DNA of 42,262 nt from contig CBDEFQ010000002.1 in the NCBI GenBank assembly GCA_965237485.1, positions 1 to 42,262 of the forward strand. The letters run 5' to 3'. Below, piece by piece: positions 16,525 to 25,279 of this stretch. The notes under the pieces were generated by a model that searched no databases, was not told where the DNA came from, and saw only the letters and a list, made by a program, of their open reading frames with translations. Position 1 is the stretch's first letter; every line of letters starts with the position of its first letter. The position numbers and the translations under genes were made by a program. This DNA comes from JAAELZ01 sp965237485. GTDB taxonomy: Bacteria; Pseudomonadota; Gammaproteobacteria; Arenicellales; Poriferihabitantaceae.

Positions 16525-16696
16525 TTTTGTTCCAAGGTAGTAAATAGCACCATGAAGGTTCTTTGGGCGTAGTGATTTTATCTATTAAAGCCAGTGCATT
16601 TGCTTCGCGCTCTTCGGCCTTATGTAGTTGGTCTTTGGGAAGTATGTTTTCGCGTCTTAAGTGTAACCGACCAAGGCCTATCTGCAAATCACAACG
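16517..16696 (-). pseudogene. Open-frame remnant of unknown identity upstream of the Sel1-like gene
   Basis: A 59-codon open frame without an ATG, reading ...GRLHLRRENILPKDQLHKAEE...ALIDKITTPKEPSWCYLLPW... to a TAA at 16517-16519. The stop overlaps the ATG of the Sel1-like gene. The composition is protein-like (charged helix), so this is probably the 3' end of a gene whose 5' part was lost when the neighbouring IS arrived. I do not recognise the family. A TTG at 16687 could start a short peptide. Confidence 0.35.
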
Positions 16697-16749
16697 TTAT
16701 TTTCACGCTACGCCCTTTTGTTTTTAGTGTAACCGATACTGTAACTTCA
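16697..16749. other. Short spacer left of the IS element with a duplicated 11-mer
   Basis: AGTGTAACCGA occurs at 16726-16736 and also at 16660-16670, a 66-bp separation. It may be a terminal motif of another vanished element. Nothing else is visible here. Confidence 0.35.
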
Positions 16750-16762
16750 GGTATGGACTTTT
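16750..16762 (+). repeat. Left terminal inverted repeat of the IS256-family element
   Basis: GGTATGGACTTTT; identical to the reverse complement of 18101-18113. Confidence 0.8.
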
Positions 16763-16911
16763 ATATTCGATAGAGCAGTATGGCCTTTTCCCCCCCTAGG
16801 GGGAATTTTTTCGAATTTTTGATTTATTCAAATTTTCTATCTTGGTGTCTTGTAAGTTGAGCCATTTGTGCGTTCCCTGTTTTAAGCAATTAAAATACTG
16901 GAGACACCCAA

Positions 16912-18097
16912 ATGACCCAATCAAACAATAACGTATTTGACGTAGTAGTGGAACACACATCTCAGAAGGCCCCGATGCCATGCGCCCCGTGCTCACCGCA
17001 CTGCTCAATGAGGCGATGAAGATTGAAAGAGAGCCGTTTCCAGGCGCATCACACTATGAGCATAGTCAAGACCGGCCAGGTTTTGCCCATGGCTACCAGG
17101 ATAAGCGTATCGATACGCAAGCCGGTACGCTCAATCTGCGTATCCCAAAGACCGCTCAACACGTTGATGAACCTTTTTACCCTCAATCGCTAGAACGCGG
17201 CTTACGCAGCCAACGTGCGATGATGCTGACCGTTGCTGAAATGTACGTGACGGGCGTTAGCACGCGCCGAGTCGAAAAAGTCATGCAGAGCATGGGTATT
17301 GAAAGCATCTCCTCTACACCGGTCTCACGGGCTAACCAGAGCATGGATGAGGCGTTAAAAGTCTGGCGTGACCGTCCGTTGGGTAAAGTCTCTTACCTAA
17401 TCCTTGATGCGCGTTATGAAAAGGTGCGTGAGGGCCACCAAGTGATTGATATGGCGGTGTTGAGTGCGGTGGGTGTATTGCCTTGTGGACGGCGTTGCGT
17501 ATTAGGAACGGCAATGGCGCTTAATGAAGCCGAGGTTAACTGGCGAGAGTTCCTCAAAGGCTTGGTTGACCGGGGCATACATGGTATTGAGTTTATTGTC
17601 AGTGATGATCACAGTGGCTTAAAAGCCGCTAGAAAGGTAGTGTTCCCAGGTATACCTTGGCAGCGTTGCCAGTTTCATCTGGCGCAGAATGCAATGCATC
17701 ATGCCCCCAATCACAAGATCAAGCAGCGCATTGGTGGTGAGCTGCGTAGTGTTTGGAATGCACCCAATATGGCAGCTGCTCAGGCTAATCTAAAAGTCCT
17801 TGTGAGCCAGTACCAGGAAAAGCATGCTCACTTGGCGCAGTGGCTAGAAAACAATGTGCCTGAAGGGTTAAATGTGTTTGCCTTGCCAGATAGACACCAA
17901 AAGAAAATGCGAACCTCCAACCGCATTGGACGGACGGTTCAACAAGAACTTAAGCGGCGAACCCGCTTGGTCAGAGTCTTTCCTAACGAGAGGCTTGGTT
18001 ACGATTAGTCAGTGCCATTCTGATTGAAATTGACGACGAATGGGCTAATGCTAATCATCGATATATCGTGTGGAACGACAATGAGTCAACTTGCTAG
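16912..18097 (+). pseudogene. IS256-family (Mutator-type) transposase, two frameshifts and a lost catalytic Glu
   Basis: The original gene starts at the ATG at 16912, with GGAG about 8 bp upstream (MTQSNNNVFDVVVEH). A two-base duplication in the CACACA run near 16953-16959 shifts the frame. The readable frame from 16980 gives AMRPVLTALLNEAMKIE through the catalytic core: first Asp in LILDARYEKV, second Asp in SDDHSGLKAA, and the CQFHL region. The expected catalytic Glu of the NxxE motif is Gly (TSNRIGRTVQQELKRRT). A second two-base duplication near 17987-17992 (GAGAGGC in place of GAGGC) ends that frame at 18008. Removing it restores NEAWLRLVSAILIEIDDEW and a stop at 18095-18097. Corrected length is 393 residues, normal for the family. 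It is non-functional. Confidence 0.9.
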
Positions 18098-18549
18098 ACA
18101 AAAAGTCCATACCCAATGTTGCGTAATCTCATATTATGCGGGGCGTGCACACTTATGATTATATCGGGTTTGAAATTAGCGATCTCCTGCACTAACCATA
18201 GCGTTTCCGGCTCACTCCCAGAGCGAAATCCAGGAAACTTACGGGGAGACTTACCCAAGCGTTCTCGCCAATATTTTAGCGCGGAATTTTGCCAATCAGA
18301 CGTTGGCATATTGCGATTCAAGTCTACTCCGTTTGCATTGGTTCGGGTTGGGCTGTTCACCAACAAACCATCGGGGTTTACCACTGGCACTACATGCCAG
18401 ATAAATTCATCAGAATGTTCGGTTCGCAAGAAATTAGCCCATTCAAATACGATACTAGCCGAAGACAATTCATCTCCATGCGTTCCGCCAAGGAGTAATA
18501 CCCTGCCAATTGGTTTAACGCCAGTGACTTTCCCAAAAACAGACATCAT
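18094..18549 (-). pseudogene. M14-family zinc carboxypeptidase (MpaA-like), 3' end replaced by the IS
   Basis: The first ~145 residues of an M14 metallopeptidase, related to murein peptide amidase A, which trims peptidoglycan tripeptides. Zinc ligands His and Glu are in GGTHGDE. The substrate-binding segment VVNPDG...RTNANGVDLNRN is present, as are SEPET and the third ligand region ISVHAPH. From about 18114 the frame enters the IS terminal repeat and the last six residues are IS-derived before a TAG at 18094. The C-terminal ~80 residues carrying the catalytic Glu are missing and were not found on the far side of the IS. The ATG pair at 18544-18549 abuts the palindromic element, which may have replaced the native promoter. 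Probably inactive. Confidence 0.85.
18101..18113 (-). repeat. Right terminal inverted repeat of the IS256-family element
   Basis: The reverse complement reads GGTATGGACTTTT, a perfect match to the left end. It begins 3 bp after the transposase stop. Confidence 0.8.
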
Positions 18550-18720
18550 TAATCCTAGATAAATCAGTTAAACGCGGAAAAGACATGTAAGCAATTGAAG
18601 TGCATAGTGAAATCAAAAAAGTCGCGGTCACCTTATTGGTGATAAGGTTTTTTTGATTTTGCTAGGTGCATCAAGAGCTTGCATGGACTTTCGTGTTTTA
18701 ACTGATTTATCTAGGTTAAT
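18548..18720. repeat. 173-bp near-perfect palindrome, MITE-like element
   Basis: The two halves are reverse complements along almost their whole length. The outer ATTAA(T)CCTAGATAAATC pairs with its complement at 18702-18720. The middle AAGACATGTAAGCAATTGAAG pairs imperfectly with the stretch CATCAAGAGCTTGCATGGACTT. The inner AAATCAAAAAA pairs with TTTTTTGATTT. The apex CCTTATTGGTGATAAGG (18631-18647) is itself a 6-bp hairpin. It has no coding capacity. It fits a non-autonomous inverted-repeat element or a long RNA hairpin. Its right end supplies the last codons and TAG of the lipoprotein gene at 18711. Confidence 0.75.
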
Positions 18721-19193
18721 GGCTTACCACCTACTGACTTAAACCCTGTGTCTTTGTAAATTGGATTCAAACAGTTCTTAAACGTGACGCTGCTAAGGCG
18801 ATGATCAACTTGCCTGCAAAAATGCAGCTGATCGCTTGATCTAACCACCATCTCAACCTTCGGTAGCGGTTTCACTTTAGCAACTTCAACATCTTGTTTT
18901 GGTTTTCCCTTGGCTTTATTAATTTTTTGCACCGCCCATTTCTTGATTTTAGAAACTGTTGTTAAATGCAAACGCTCAGGCACAATGGTATAGCGAAAAG
19001 AGGCGAAACGATGGGCTACTTGCTCCAGATCTTTCGATGATTCAGTAGGTTGAGTTCGTACTTCGACGGTTCGCGCAGATGCTTTAAATACCTCGAATAA
19101 TCGCTGCGACACACCACAGCCACTCAAGCAAACGCCTAAAACCAATACCAATAATATCCGTAATTTTGGCAATGGAAATTGGGAAATGAGCAT
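18711..19193 (-). CDS. Small lipoprotein of unknown function
   Basis: 160 residues. A signal peptide with a lipobox is clear: LRILLVLVLGVCLSGC, with the modified Cys at about 26, predicting an outer- or inner-membrane lipoprotein. The mature part is basic (a KINKAKGKPKQ stretch at mid-length) and ends in a segment with two cysteines (HFCRQ and FKNCLNP) that could form a disulfide. I do not recognise the family. The gene ends inside the palindromic element, so its native C-terminus may have been altered by that insertion. It lies 71 bp from the cysM stop on the same strand. Confidence 0.7.
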   Translation of the reverse strand: MLISQFPLPKLRILLVLVLGVCLSGCGVSQRLFEVFKASARTVEVRTQPTESSKDLEQVAHRFASFRYTIVPERLHLTTVSKIKKWAVQKINKAKGKPKQDVEVAKVKPLPKVEMVVRSSDQLHFCRQVDHRLSSVTFKNCLNPIYKDTGFKSVGGKPLT

Positions 19194-19264
19194 GCTACGA
19201 TAATCCTATAAAACTCGTCATATACAATCAAATTGCGACAACTTCGATTACACGTCGTGCTTTT

Positions 19265-20155
19265 CTAACTGAATACGCCACTACTCAAGTAACGGTCACC
19301 ACGGTCGCAAATGATAGTAACGATGACGCTATTCTCAGTACCTTCTCCCAAACGAAGCGCGGCAGCGAATGCGCCTCCAGACGAAACGCCGCAAAATAAA
19401 CCTTCATCCGCTGCTAAACGCTTGGCGGTTGATTCGGCTTCGTCTTGTGATACGTCAATGTATTTATCCACCCTCCCTTCTTCAAAAATGCTGGGCAAGT
19501 ACTCTTTCGGCCAGCGTCTAATACCAGGGATGGAAGCGCCTTCTAACGGACGGACGCCCACAATTTCAATTTCTGAGTTCATGCCCTTTAAGTACTGGGA
19601 AACTCCCATAATGGTTCCTGTAGTACCCATTGAGCTTACGAAATGAGTGATAGATTGCTGACTTTGCAGCCAAATTTCTGGCCCCGTCGTATTAAAGTGC
19701 ACTTCGGGGTTATTTTCGTTAGAAAACTGGTCTAATAACAGGCCCTTTCCTCCTTTTTGCATTTCAAGTGCCAAATCTCTAGCACCTTCCATACCTTCTT
19801 TTTCAGTAACCATGACAATTTCTGCCCCATATACGCTCATCGTCGCACGTCGTTCGGCAGTCATATTATCTGGCATAATAAGGATCATTTTGTAGCCTTT
19901 GATTGTAGCAATCATTGCCAATGCGATGCCAGTATTGCCGCTAGTTGCTTCGATCAGTGTGTCACCAGGCTTAATTTTTCCAGCCAGCTCTGCTTGCAAT
20001 ATCATATTCTTGGCTGGGCGATCCTTGACTGAACCAGCAGGGTTATTACCTTCTAGTTTTAGTAAATAGGTATTACTGTCCACCGGTGTAATGCGCTGTA
20101 CCTGCACCAGTGGTGTATTTCCAATAGTGGACTCAAGAGTAGGAAACTCAGTCAT
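19265..20155 (-). CDS. cysM: Cysteine synthase B (O-acetylserine sulfhydrylase)
   Basis: A PLP enzyme that makes cysteine from O-acetylserine and sulfide or thiosulfate, 296 residues. The PLP lysine is Lys44 in NPAGSVKDR, the substrate loop is TSGNTG at about 71-76, and the phosphate-binding loop is GTTGT. The CysM-type segment GIRRWPKEYLP and the ending CDRGDRYLSSGVF distinguish it from CysK. Its ATG shares one base with the recJ stop (TAATG), so translation is coupled to RecJ. It is the last gene of the long gsp-recJ-cysM run. Confidence 0.95.
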   Translation of the reverse strand: MTEFPTLESTIGNTPLVQVQRITPVDSNTYLLKLEGNNPAGSVKDRPAKNMILQAELAGKIKPGDTLIEATSGNTGIALAMIATIKGYKMILIMPDNMTAERRATMSVYGAEIVMVTEKEGMEGARDLALEMQKGGKGLLLDQFSNENNPEVHFNTTGPEIWLQSQQSITHFVSSMGTTGTIMGVSQYLKGMNSEIEIVGVRPLEGASIPGIRRWPKEYLPSIFEEGRVDKYIDVSQDEAESTAKRLAADEGLFCGVSSGGAFAAALRLGEGTENSVIVTIICDRGDRYLSSGVFS

Positions 20156-21894
20156 TAAGCTGCCTCCAAATGTTGAATAATAAGCTGTACATTTTTATTA
20201 CCTCTAAATTCATTTACATCTAAGGTGTAAACAACATTGATTGATTTAAAATCAATCGGCTTATTTGGCGTATCTATATAACGAAAGGCAATGCCATCTA
20301 CAACTGTATTTTCGTCTTGCGCCTGCAAACATAATTTCAGATGAGTCTCACCCACCACCCGAGCGCTTAACACTTTAAAGATGCCATCGAACACAGGGGC
20401 GGGGAAGCCCTGACCCCACGGCGAGATGGTTTTTAAGGACTCTGCTAGCGCTAAATTTAAATCGTCTGATTGTAAATCGCCATCAGTCCAAATTTGATTT
20501 TCCGGCGACTTATTTTGCATAATTTGCTGTATTTGATCGTCAAATACCCGCTCAAATCGCGAAAAATCTTCTGCCAATAAACTAAGTCCCGCAGCCATTG
20601 CATGCCCACCAAATTTTACAATTAAGCCAGGATGTTGAGCATTGATCGTAGCCAAAACATCCCTAATATGGACCTGTGTTATAGACCGGCAGGAGCCTTT
20701 AATCATGCCATCACTTCCCGGCGCAAAGATGGCCGCTGGCAGGCCAGTTTTATCTTTCACTCTTGATGCCACCAAGCCAACAACGCCTTCGTGCCAGCTT
20801 TCGTCAAATAGGGCAATGGCATGTTGGCATTCTTGTTTGTCAGCCAAATCTAGTGAATCTATCACTTTAAATGCCTCGTTTTGCATGCCCAGCTCCACCT
20901 CTTTGCGCTGTTGATTAATTTCATCTAACGCGTTGGCCAACACCCGTGCCTCACTGTCAGATTTCGCTAGTAGACATTCAATGCCGGTTGATATATCTGC
21001 CAATCTGCCTGCGGCATTGAGCCGTGGGCCGACACTAAACCCCAAATCGTTCGCTACTAAAGTTGCAAGGCTTCTGTTGGCCACTTGCATAATTGCCTTG
21101 ATCCCGGGTCGCGTAAATCCACTTCGCATACGCGCGATACCTTGCGCCACCAATATACGATTATTTTCGTCCAGCGGCACTAAATCAGCCACCGTACCCA
21201 AGGCCACTAAATCTAATAGCTCGACCAAGGGTGGAACGGCAATTTTGTTGTCAACAAACCAATCTTCCGCTTGAAGCCGCGCTCTCAATGCCAGCATCAA
21301 ATAAAAAACTACCCCAACTCCAGCCAGCATTTTACTGGGGAAGGAACACGCCGGCTGATTTGGATTCACAATCGCTACGGCCGCGGGTAACTCTTCACCT
21401 GGCAAATGGTGGTCAGTCACAATCACGTCAATGCCGTGTCGTTTTAAAAAAGCCACACCTTCAATACTAGAGATGCCATTATCAACCGTAATCACCAAAT
21501 CAACGGGCGATTTGACCATTTCTTTAGTAAGTTTTAGGGACAAGCCATAACCATACTCAAATCGATTTGGAACGCAATAACTAACTGAATGTGCACCCAT
21601 TTGCTCCAGTGCCAGTATGGCTAAGGTAGTTGATGTTGCGCCATCTACGTCATAATCACCCACAATTTGAATAGTTTGCTGTGCTCGCAATGCGGTGACA
21701 AGGCGCGCTACAGCTTTATCTATGCCATAAAGCGTTTGCGGAGAAATAAGGCCCTTTAAGGAGTAGTCGATTTGATCAGGGCGTTGAATGCTACGATTTA
21801 ACAAAACTCGTTGCACAACAGGGTGATAGTCGCGCAAATGCTTCCCCTCAGTTTGCTCATGCCCGTTTCGGCGCATGATTTCATAATCAACCAT
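20155..21894 (-). CDS. recJ: Single-stranded-DNA-specific 5'-3' exonuclease RecJ
   Basis: Degrades 5' single-stranded ends in recombination and repair; cytoplasmic; 579 residues (E. coli RecJ has 577). DHH-family motifs are intact: GDYDVDG at about 79-85, a VDNG loop at about 138-141, and DHH at 161-163. DHHA1 follows with FGGHAMAAGLSL, then the OB fold near the C-terminus. It starts 18 bp after the gspM stop and overlaps cysM by one base. This placement makes it the 3' part of the type II secretion operon. Confidence 0.96.
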   Translation of the reverse strand: MVDYEIMRRNGHEQTEGKHLRDYHPVVQRVLLNRSIQRPDQIDYSLKGLISPQTLYGIDKAVARLVTALRAQQTIQIVGDYDVDGATSTTLAILALEQMGAHSVSYCVPNRFEYGYGLSLKLTKEMVKSPVDLVITVDNGISSIEGVAFLKRHGIDVIVTDHHLPGEELPAAVAIVNPNQPACSFPSKMLAGVGVVFYLMLALRARLQAEDWFVDNKIAVPPLVELLDLVALGTVADLVPLDENNRILVAQGIARMRSGFTRPGIKAIMQVANRSLATLVANDLGFSVGPRLNAAGRLADISTGIECLLAKSDSEARVLANALDEINQQRKEVELGMQNEAFKVIDSLDLADKQECQHAIALFDESWHEGVVGLVASRVKDKTGLPAAIFAPGSDGMIKGSCRSITQVHIRDVLATINAQHPGLIVKFGGHAMAAGLSLLAEDFSRFERVFDDQIQQIMQNKSPENQIWTDGDLQSDDLNLALAESLKTISPWGQGFPAPVFDGIFKVLSARVVGETHLKLCLQAQDENTVVDGIAFRYIDTPNKPIDFKSINVVYTLDVNEFRGNKNVQLIIQHLEAA

Positions 21895-21912
21895 GGGTGG
21901 CCGCTTTTGCTT

Positions 21913-22383
21913 TTAGCGGCCTACTGTCATGCGCACGTCAACAATACCCGGGGTTTTCTTAATGACGCTGGTACTTCGCACAACCACACCTTGCGCCTTG
22001 AGCAGCTCTAGCCATTTAAGCCAGCGGTCAAAATTGACATCGGTGAGCCATACTTTAACCGCTTTCTTTTGATCAGGTTGTATACGTTGTATCGCAGATC
22101 TTACTTTTACTGTCTTTGCCGTTTGTTCAAGCACGGTGAGCAATGGCCCCCGTATTTTTTTTGGCTTTGTCTCACCCTTATTGCTTTCTGCACTCGCCAG
22201 CGCTTGCTTCACCCATGCCAGCGTTTGAGCCGATTCAGGTAATTGCTTATCTCTCAAGTCATTGAGCTCGTTCATCTTTGGCTCCCAAAGATAAAAATAA
22301 AAAATAATTGCAGCCGTAAACAAAGCTGCGAATACCAATAAATTGCGCTCGCGTGAAGATACAGTTGAAAATAACTCTGCCAT
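21913..22383 (-). CDS. gspM: Type II secretion inner-membrane protein GspM
   Basis: A bitopic inner-membrane component of the type II secretion platform, 156 residues. It has a short cytoplasmic N-terminus, one transmembrane helix (LLVFAALFTAAIIFYFYLW, about 15-33), a periplasmic helical segment and a ferredoxin-like C-terminal domain. Its start coincides with the gspL stop (22383). GspM binds GspL and helps anchor the ATPase. No gspN follows; recJ comes next. Confidence 0.85.
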   Translation of the reverse strand: MAELFSTVSSRERNLLVFAALFTAAIIFYFYLWEPKMNELNDLRDKQLPESAQTLAWVKQALASAESNKGETKPKKIRGPLLTVLEQTAKTVKVRSAIQRIQPDQKKAVKVWLTDVNFDRWLKWLELLKAQGVVVRSTSVIKKTPGIVDVRMTVGR

Positions 22384-23570
22384 CAGGAACCACTCACTAT
22401 CAATTTAATTTGACCTTTTACACTATTCGCTTCTGAACCTGACGACACCAATGCAGCACGTATACCCTCACTGTCATCAAGCTGTGCGGTCATTTGCTCG
22501 AGAGCAGCAAAAGTAGGCGCGGTCACACCCACTTGTAGGGCCTCATTACGAAAATTGATCTCCAAAAATTCCGCCTGATTCTGAGGAGCGATCTCAGAAA
22601 CCACTTGTAACAGATATTGAAATTGTTCACTTACACCGCCAGAATCATCAATCGACAATAGCGTAGCAATTTGCCTTCTTGGTTGGCCTAAGTATTCTTG
22701 ATCCGGAAATGCCTCTGAAAATAACGCTCTAATTTCGTCTTGATTAGCTTGGTGCTGATTTTTAAGCCTTTGTAATTCAAACCAATTTGAACCACCAAGT
22801 AATATTAGTGCGCACGCGGCTATGCCCACAGCCCAATTTAATAAGTCGTTGCTAGGTTTTAAGTGCTCAGGCTCGTATTGTGCACGTAGCAAAGAGTATT
22901 GCTGAATATCGGGTATCGGCGCATGATTAACCCACTGGGTAAAGTTTTCACCTATTTCCCACAGGCTCACACGTTCACCGCCGTTGGCCTTCATTTCGTT
23001 AGCCAAGTCTCGATTGTTAACGGCATAGCTGGCCTCTTGATCGGCGTCTTGCCACCAATATTCAAATGCCAATTGGTCCATCACAACTGTGCTCAAGTTG
23101 GCTTGCTTTACAAAATAGCGATCATCCTGTGCCCTTACTACAGTAGTGCTGTTACTGGAGTGAATCGGCAATAAAGCGTAATCCGGGATAATACCATCTA
23201 ATTGGCCTATCGCGTCTCCAAACAATTGCAGCGAACTCTCAATTGTTTCTTTACTTGCAACGGCCACACTCGCGGGTTGCCCTGCTTTCCAATTTAGTAC
23301 GCAGAAATGTAAATTCTCAATGTCTTCGCTCAGTTTCTCTTCTAGGGTATAAGGAATAGCAGAGAGCATATTGGCGTATCTATTGGTGGGCACTTCCACT
23401 GAGTGCATCGTTACTAACTCCCCCGGAATTACGCCAATAACCGAAGTTACGCCTTTAGGTAGTGCACTCAAAAGGCTTGCGTCACTTTGCTCACCCGCTT
23501 CAACCGGCTGCCCTTTGTTATTTAACTTAACCCAATAATGCGGAGCGTGTGTGGAAATTAGAAGTTTCAT
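22383..23570 (-). CDS. gspL: Type II secretion protein GspL
   Basis: Platform protein linking the cytoplasmic ATPase GspE to the inner membrane, 395 residues. The N-terminal actin-like cytoplasmic domain (about 1-240) contains IPYTLEEKLSEDIENLHF, typical of the family. A single membrane helix follows (WAVGIAACALILLGGSNWF, about 245-265), then a periplasmic ferredoxin-like domain. It lies 15 bp after the gspK stop. Confidence 0.9.
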   Translation of the reverse strand: MKLLISTHAPHYWVKLNNKGQPVEAGEQSDASLLSALPKGVTSVIGVIPGELVTMHSVEVPTNRYANMLSAIPYTLEEKLSEDIENLHFCVLNWKAGQPASVAVASKETIESSLQLFGDAIGQLDGIIPDYALLPIHSSNSTTVVRAQDDRYFVKQANLSTVVMDQLAFEYWWQDADQEASYAVNNRDLANEMKANGGERVSLWEIGENFTQWVNHAPIPDIQQYSLLRAQYEPEHLKPSNDLLNWAVGIAACALILLGGSNWFELQRLKNQHQANQDEIRALFSEAFPDQEYLGQPRRQIATLLSIDDSGGVSEQFQYLLQVVSEIAPQNQAEFLEINFRNEALQVGVTAPTFAALEQMTAQLDDSEGIRAALVSSGSEANSVKGQIKLIVSGS

Positions 23571-23585
23571 TAGTCATTCTGTTTA

Positions 23586-24671
23586 TTAGAAGCAATTATA
23601 ATGGGGTTCCCTAGATAAAGTTTGAACAACTGTCGTATTTCCACTGCCAGGTCGGCGCCACAGAACGCTTCTTAAACCATGCACAGCGCGGCCAAATTGC
23701 GCACAACTTTCTACACTAAAATACGCGCTTTCAACATCGAGCATCGTTTGTGCAACACTCCAATCATTGAAATAAACTGAACTAACAGTGCTCAAACTAG
23801 TATACCCCCCATTTTGCTGTTGGAAAAGTATTGCGTCCAAGCCCGCCGAAGTTACACCCAAACTATGGAGAACAACATCAGATGCTGTATTAATATTTAT
23901 TGGCGTAAGCGTGCCCAAATTTTGAGCAACTGGTGGATTAATACTCGGAACCGGCGGACCAGGGGTTACGGGCAAAGCTGTCAGATAGGGTAAGAGAGAA
24001 CGTTTTTGATCATCCGTAAAACTGCTTAGAAAACTAAATTCACTAATAGTTTTCATCCAGTTATTTGCAGCTAAGTACGGCTCATCTGAAACTGCGGTAT
24101 AGTCTGTATCCTCTGCCCCATCTGGCCCCGTTATTTGGTTTGCATCAACCCAATCTACCACCACGTCAGCATAAACACTAGGGATAGCAGGCGAACGAGA
24201 ATCTAGTAATGTTTCAAATGCAGAATACCAAATAGACACCGTTGGCGGTGTACTTGAAGCTGTAGCACTTGGGATTCCTGCAATTAGTCTACCGTCAACT
24301 AAATTGTTTAAATTAAACTTAGCTGATTCGTCGTATACCTTTACCGATGTGGGTGCGTCTGTAATGCCTATCATTGGGCCATCTATATTCCAGATGTCGT
24401 TCAAACAATCAACATTGGCTCCGCAAATAGGAGACGTAGTAACGTCTTGCTCCAGCAACTTAGCAGCCAACATTTCTCCCGCAAGTGCAACTTGCTTGCT
24501 TTGCTCAGCATCACGTTGATTTTCAGCTTTTCGTATCGCCAAATTTTCATCTTCTGCCATAAATACAGCAAGTGTAGTTAATAGCACTAAAACAAACAAC
24601 ACGGTTAATAATGCCACGCCTGATTGCACAAATAAAATAGGCCTTAGGGCTAGGGGCTGAACCTTGCTCAC
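23586..24671 (-). CDS. gspK: Minor pseudopilin GspK
   Basis: Tip pseudopilin of the secretion pseudopilus, 361 residues. A long basic leader ends at Gly before the hydrophobic N-helix (VQSG|VALLTVLFVLVLLTTL). It lacks Glu at mature position +5, as is normal for GspK. The large globular insert typical of GspK follows, containing paired cysteines (ICGANVDCLND). The ORF start at 24671 overlaps the gspJ stop by 4 bp. Confidence 0.9.
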   Translation of the reverse strand: MSKVQPLALRPILFVQSGVALLTVLFVLVLLTTLAVFMAEDENLAIRKAENQRDAEQSKQVALAGEMLAAKLLEQDVTTSPICGANVDCLNDIWNIDGPMIGITDAPTSVKVYDESAKFNLNNLVDGRLIAGIPSATASSTPPTVSIWYSAFETLLDSRSPAIPSVYADVVVDWVDANQITGPDGAEDTDYTAVSDEPYLAANNWMKTISEFSFLSSFTDDQKRSLLPYLTALPVTPGPPVPSINPPVAQNLGTLTPININTASDVVLHSLGVTSAGLDAILFQQQNGGYTSLSTVSSVYFNDWSVAQTMLDVESAYFSVESCAQFGRAVHGLRSVLWRRPGSGNTTVVQTLSREPHYNCF

Positions 24672-25279
24672 ATTCCCTTTGCCACCTCAAACAACCTAGT
24701 AAATTCCTCTCCCGAATCCAAGGTGACCAACACTTCTATGCCGTGGGGGTAATTTCCACCTGATAAAGATTTAACTTTTATAGAACTTTGGGTGTACGGA
24801 TTGTAGAGCAAATACTCCAGCTCTATCTTCTCCACGCCTTTTTCTATCACTCTCTCATCGGGCGTATTACTCGAATCAAAATCCAGTGCATTCCATACGC
24901 TACGCACAACTTTATCTCCGTCCAAAGACCACTTCACGCGCTTTAAAGTAGAACCCAAAGGTGTACCGAATTGCGCTTGACTGACCGACATGGTAATTAT
25001 ATCCGCACCTGAGCCAGTGACTATTGGATCATCTATTCCTGTGCCAGTTCTTACCGGGCGTTTTAAGACAGACTGGAAATCTCTTTCTAAAAGGATGAAA
25101 AATCGCTGCAATCGTTCAAGTTTTCCGTAGTGTCCAACAAGCCGTTCTCTTTGCGCTATGTAACTATCAAGCGTTGAATAAGAAATGCCTGCAACAACCG
25201 CAAAAATGGCAATTGCTACCAGTACCTCGATTAAAGTGAAAGCCCTTTGAGTTGGAGGCGATTTTCGTTGAATAGCCAT
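24668..25279 (-). CDS. gspJ: Minor pseudopilin GspJ
   Basis: Minor pseudopilin, 203 residues, forming the tip with GspI and GspK. The prepilin signature is AFTLIEVLVAIAIFAVVAG, with Ala instead of Gly just before the cleavage point (QRA|FTLIE). Prepilin peptidase strongly prefers Gly(-1), so processing may be slower. The remaining globular domain matches family size. It overlaps gspI and gspK by single codons. Confidence 0.9.
   Translation of the reverse strand: MAIQRKSPPTQRAFTLIEVLVAIAIFAVVAGISYSTLDSYIAQRERLVGHYGKLERLQRFFILLERDFQSVLKRPVRTGTGIDDPIVTGSGADIITMSVSQAQFGTPLGSTLKRVKWSLDGDKVVRSVWNALDFDSSNTPDERVIEKGVEKIELEYLLYNPYTQSSIKVKSLSGGNYPHGIEVLVTLDSGEEFTRLFEVAKGM

Larger units (their letters stand above)
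16750..18113 (+). mobile_element. IS256-family insertion sequence, 1364 bp, inactive
   Basis: A 13-bp perfect terminal inverted repeat, GGTATGGACTTTT, lies at 16750-16762 and reversed at 18101-18113, flanking one transposase gene. The size (1364 bp) and layout are typical of IS256. The flanking 8-9 bp (left ...gtaacttca, right caatgttgc...) do not match, so there is no target-site duplication. This implies an adjacent deletion or recombination after insertion. A GC-rich C5-6/G4 stretch lies inside the left end near 16790-16802. The transposase is disrupted. Confidence 0.85.

Noticed and set aside
16980..18008. An intact 342-residue transposase
   Set aside because: It lacks the native N- and C-termini, which are recovered in other frames at two-base duplications, and lacks the catalytic Glu.
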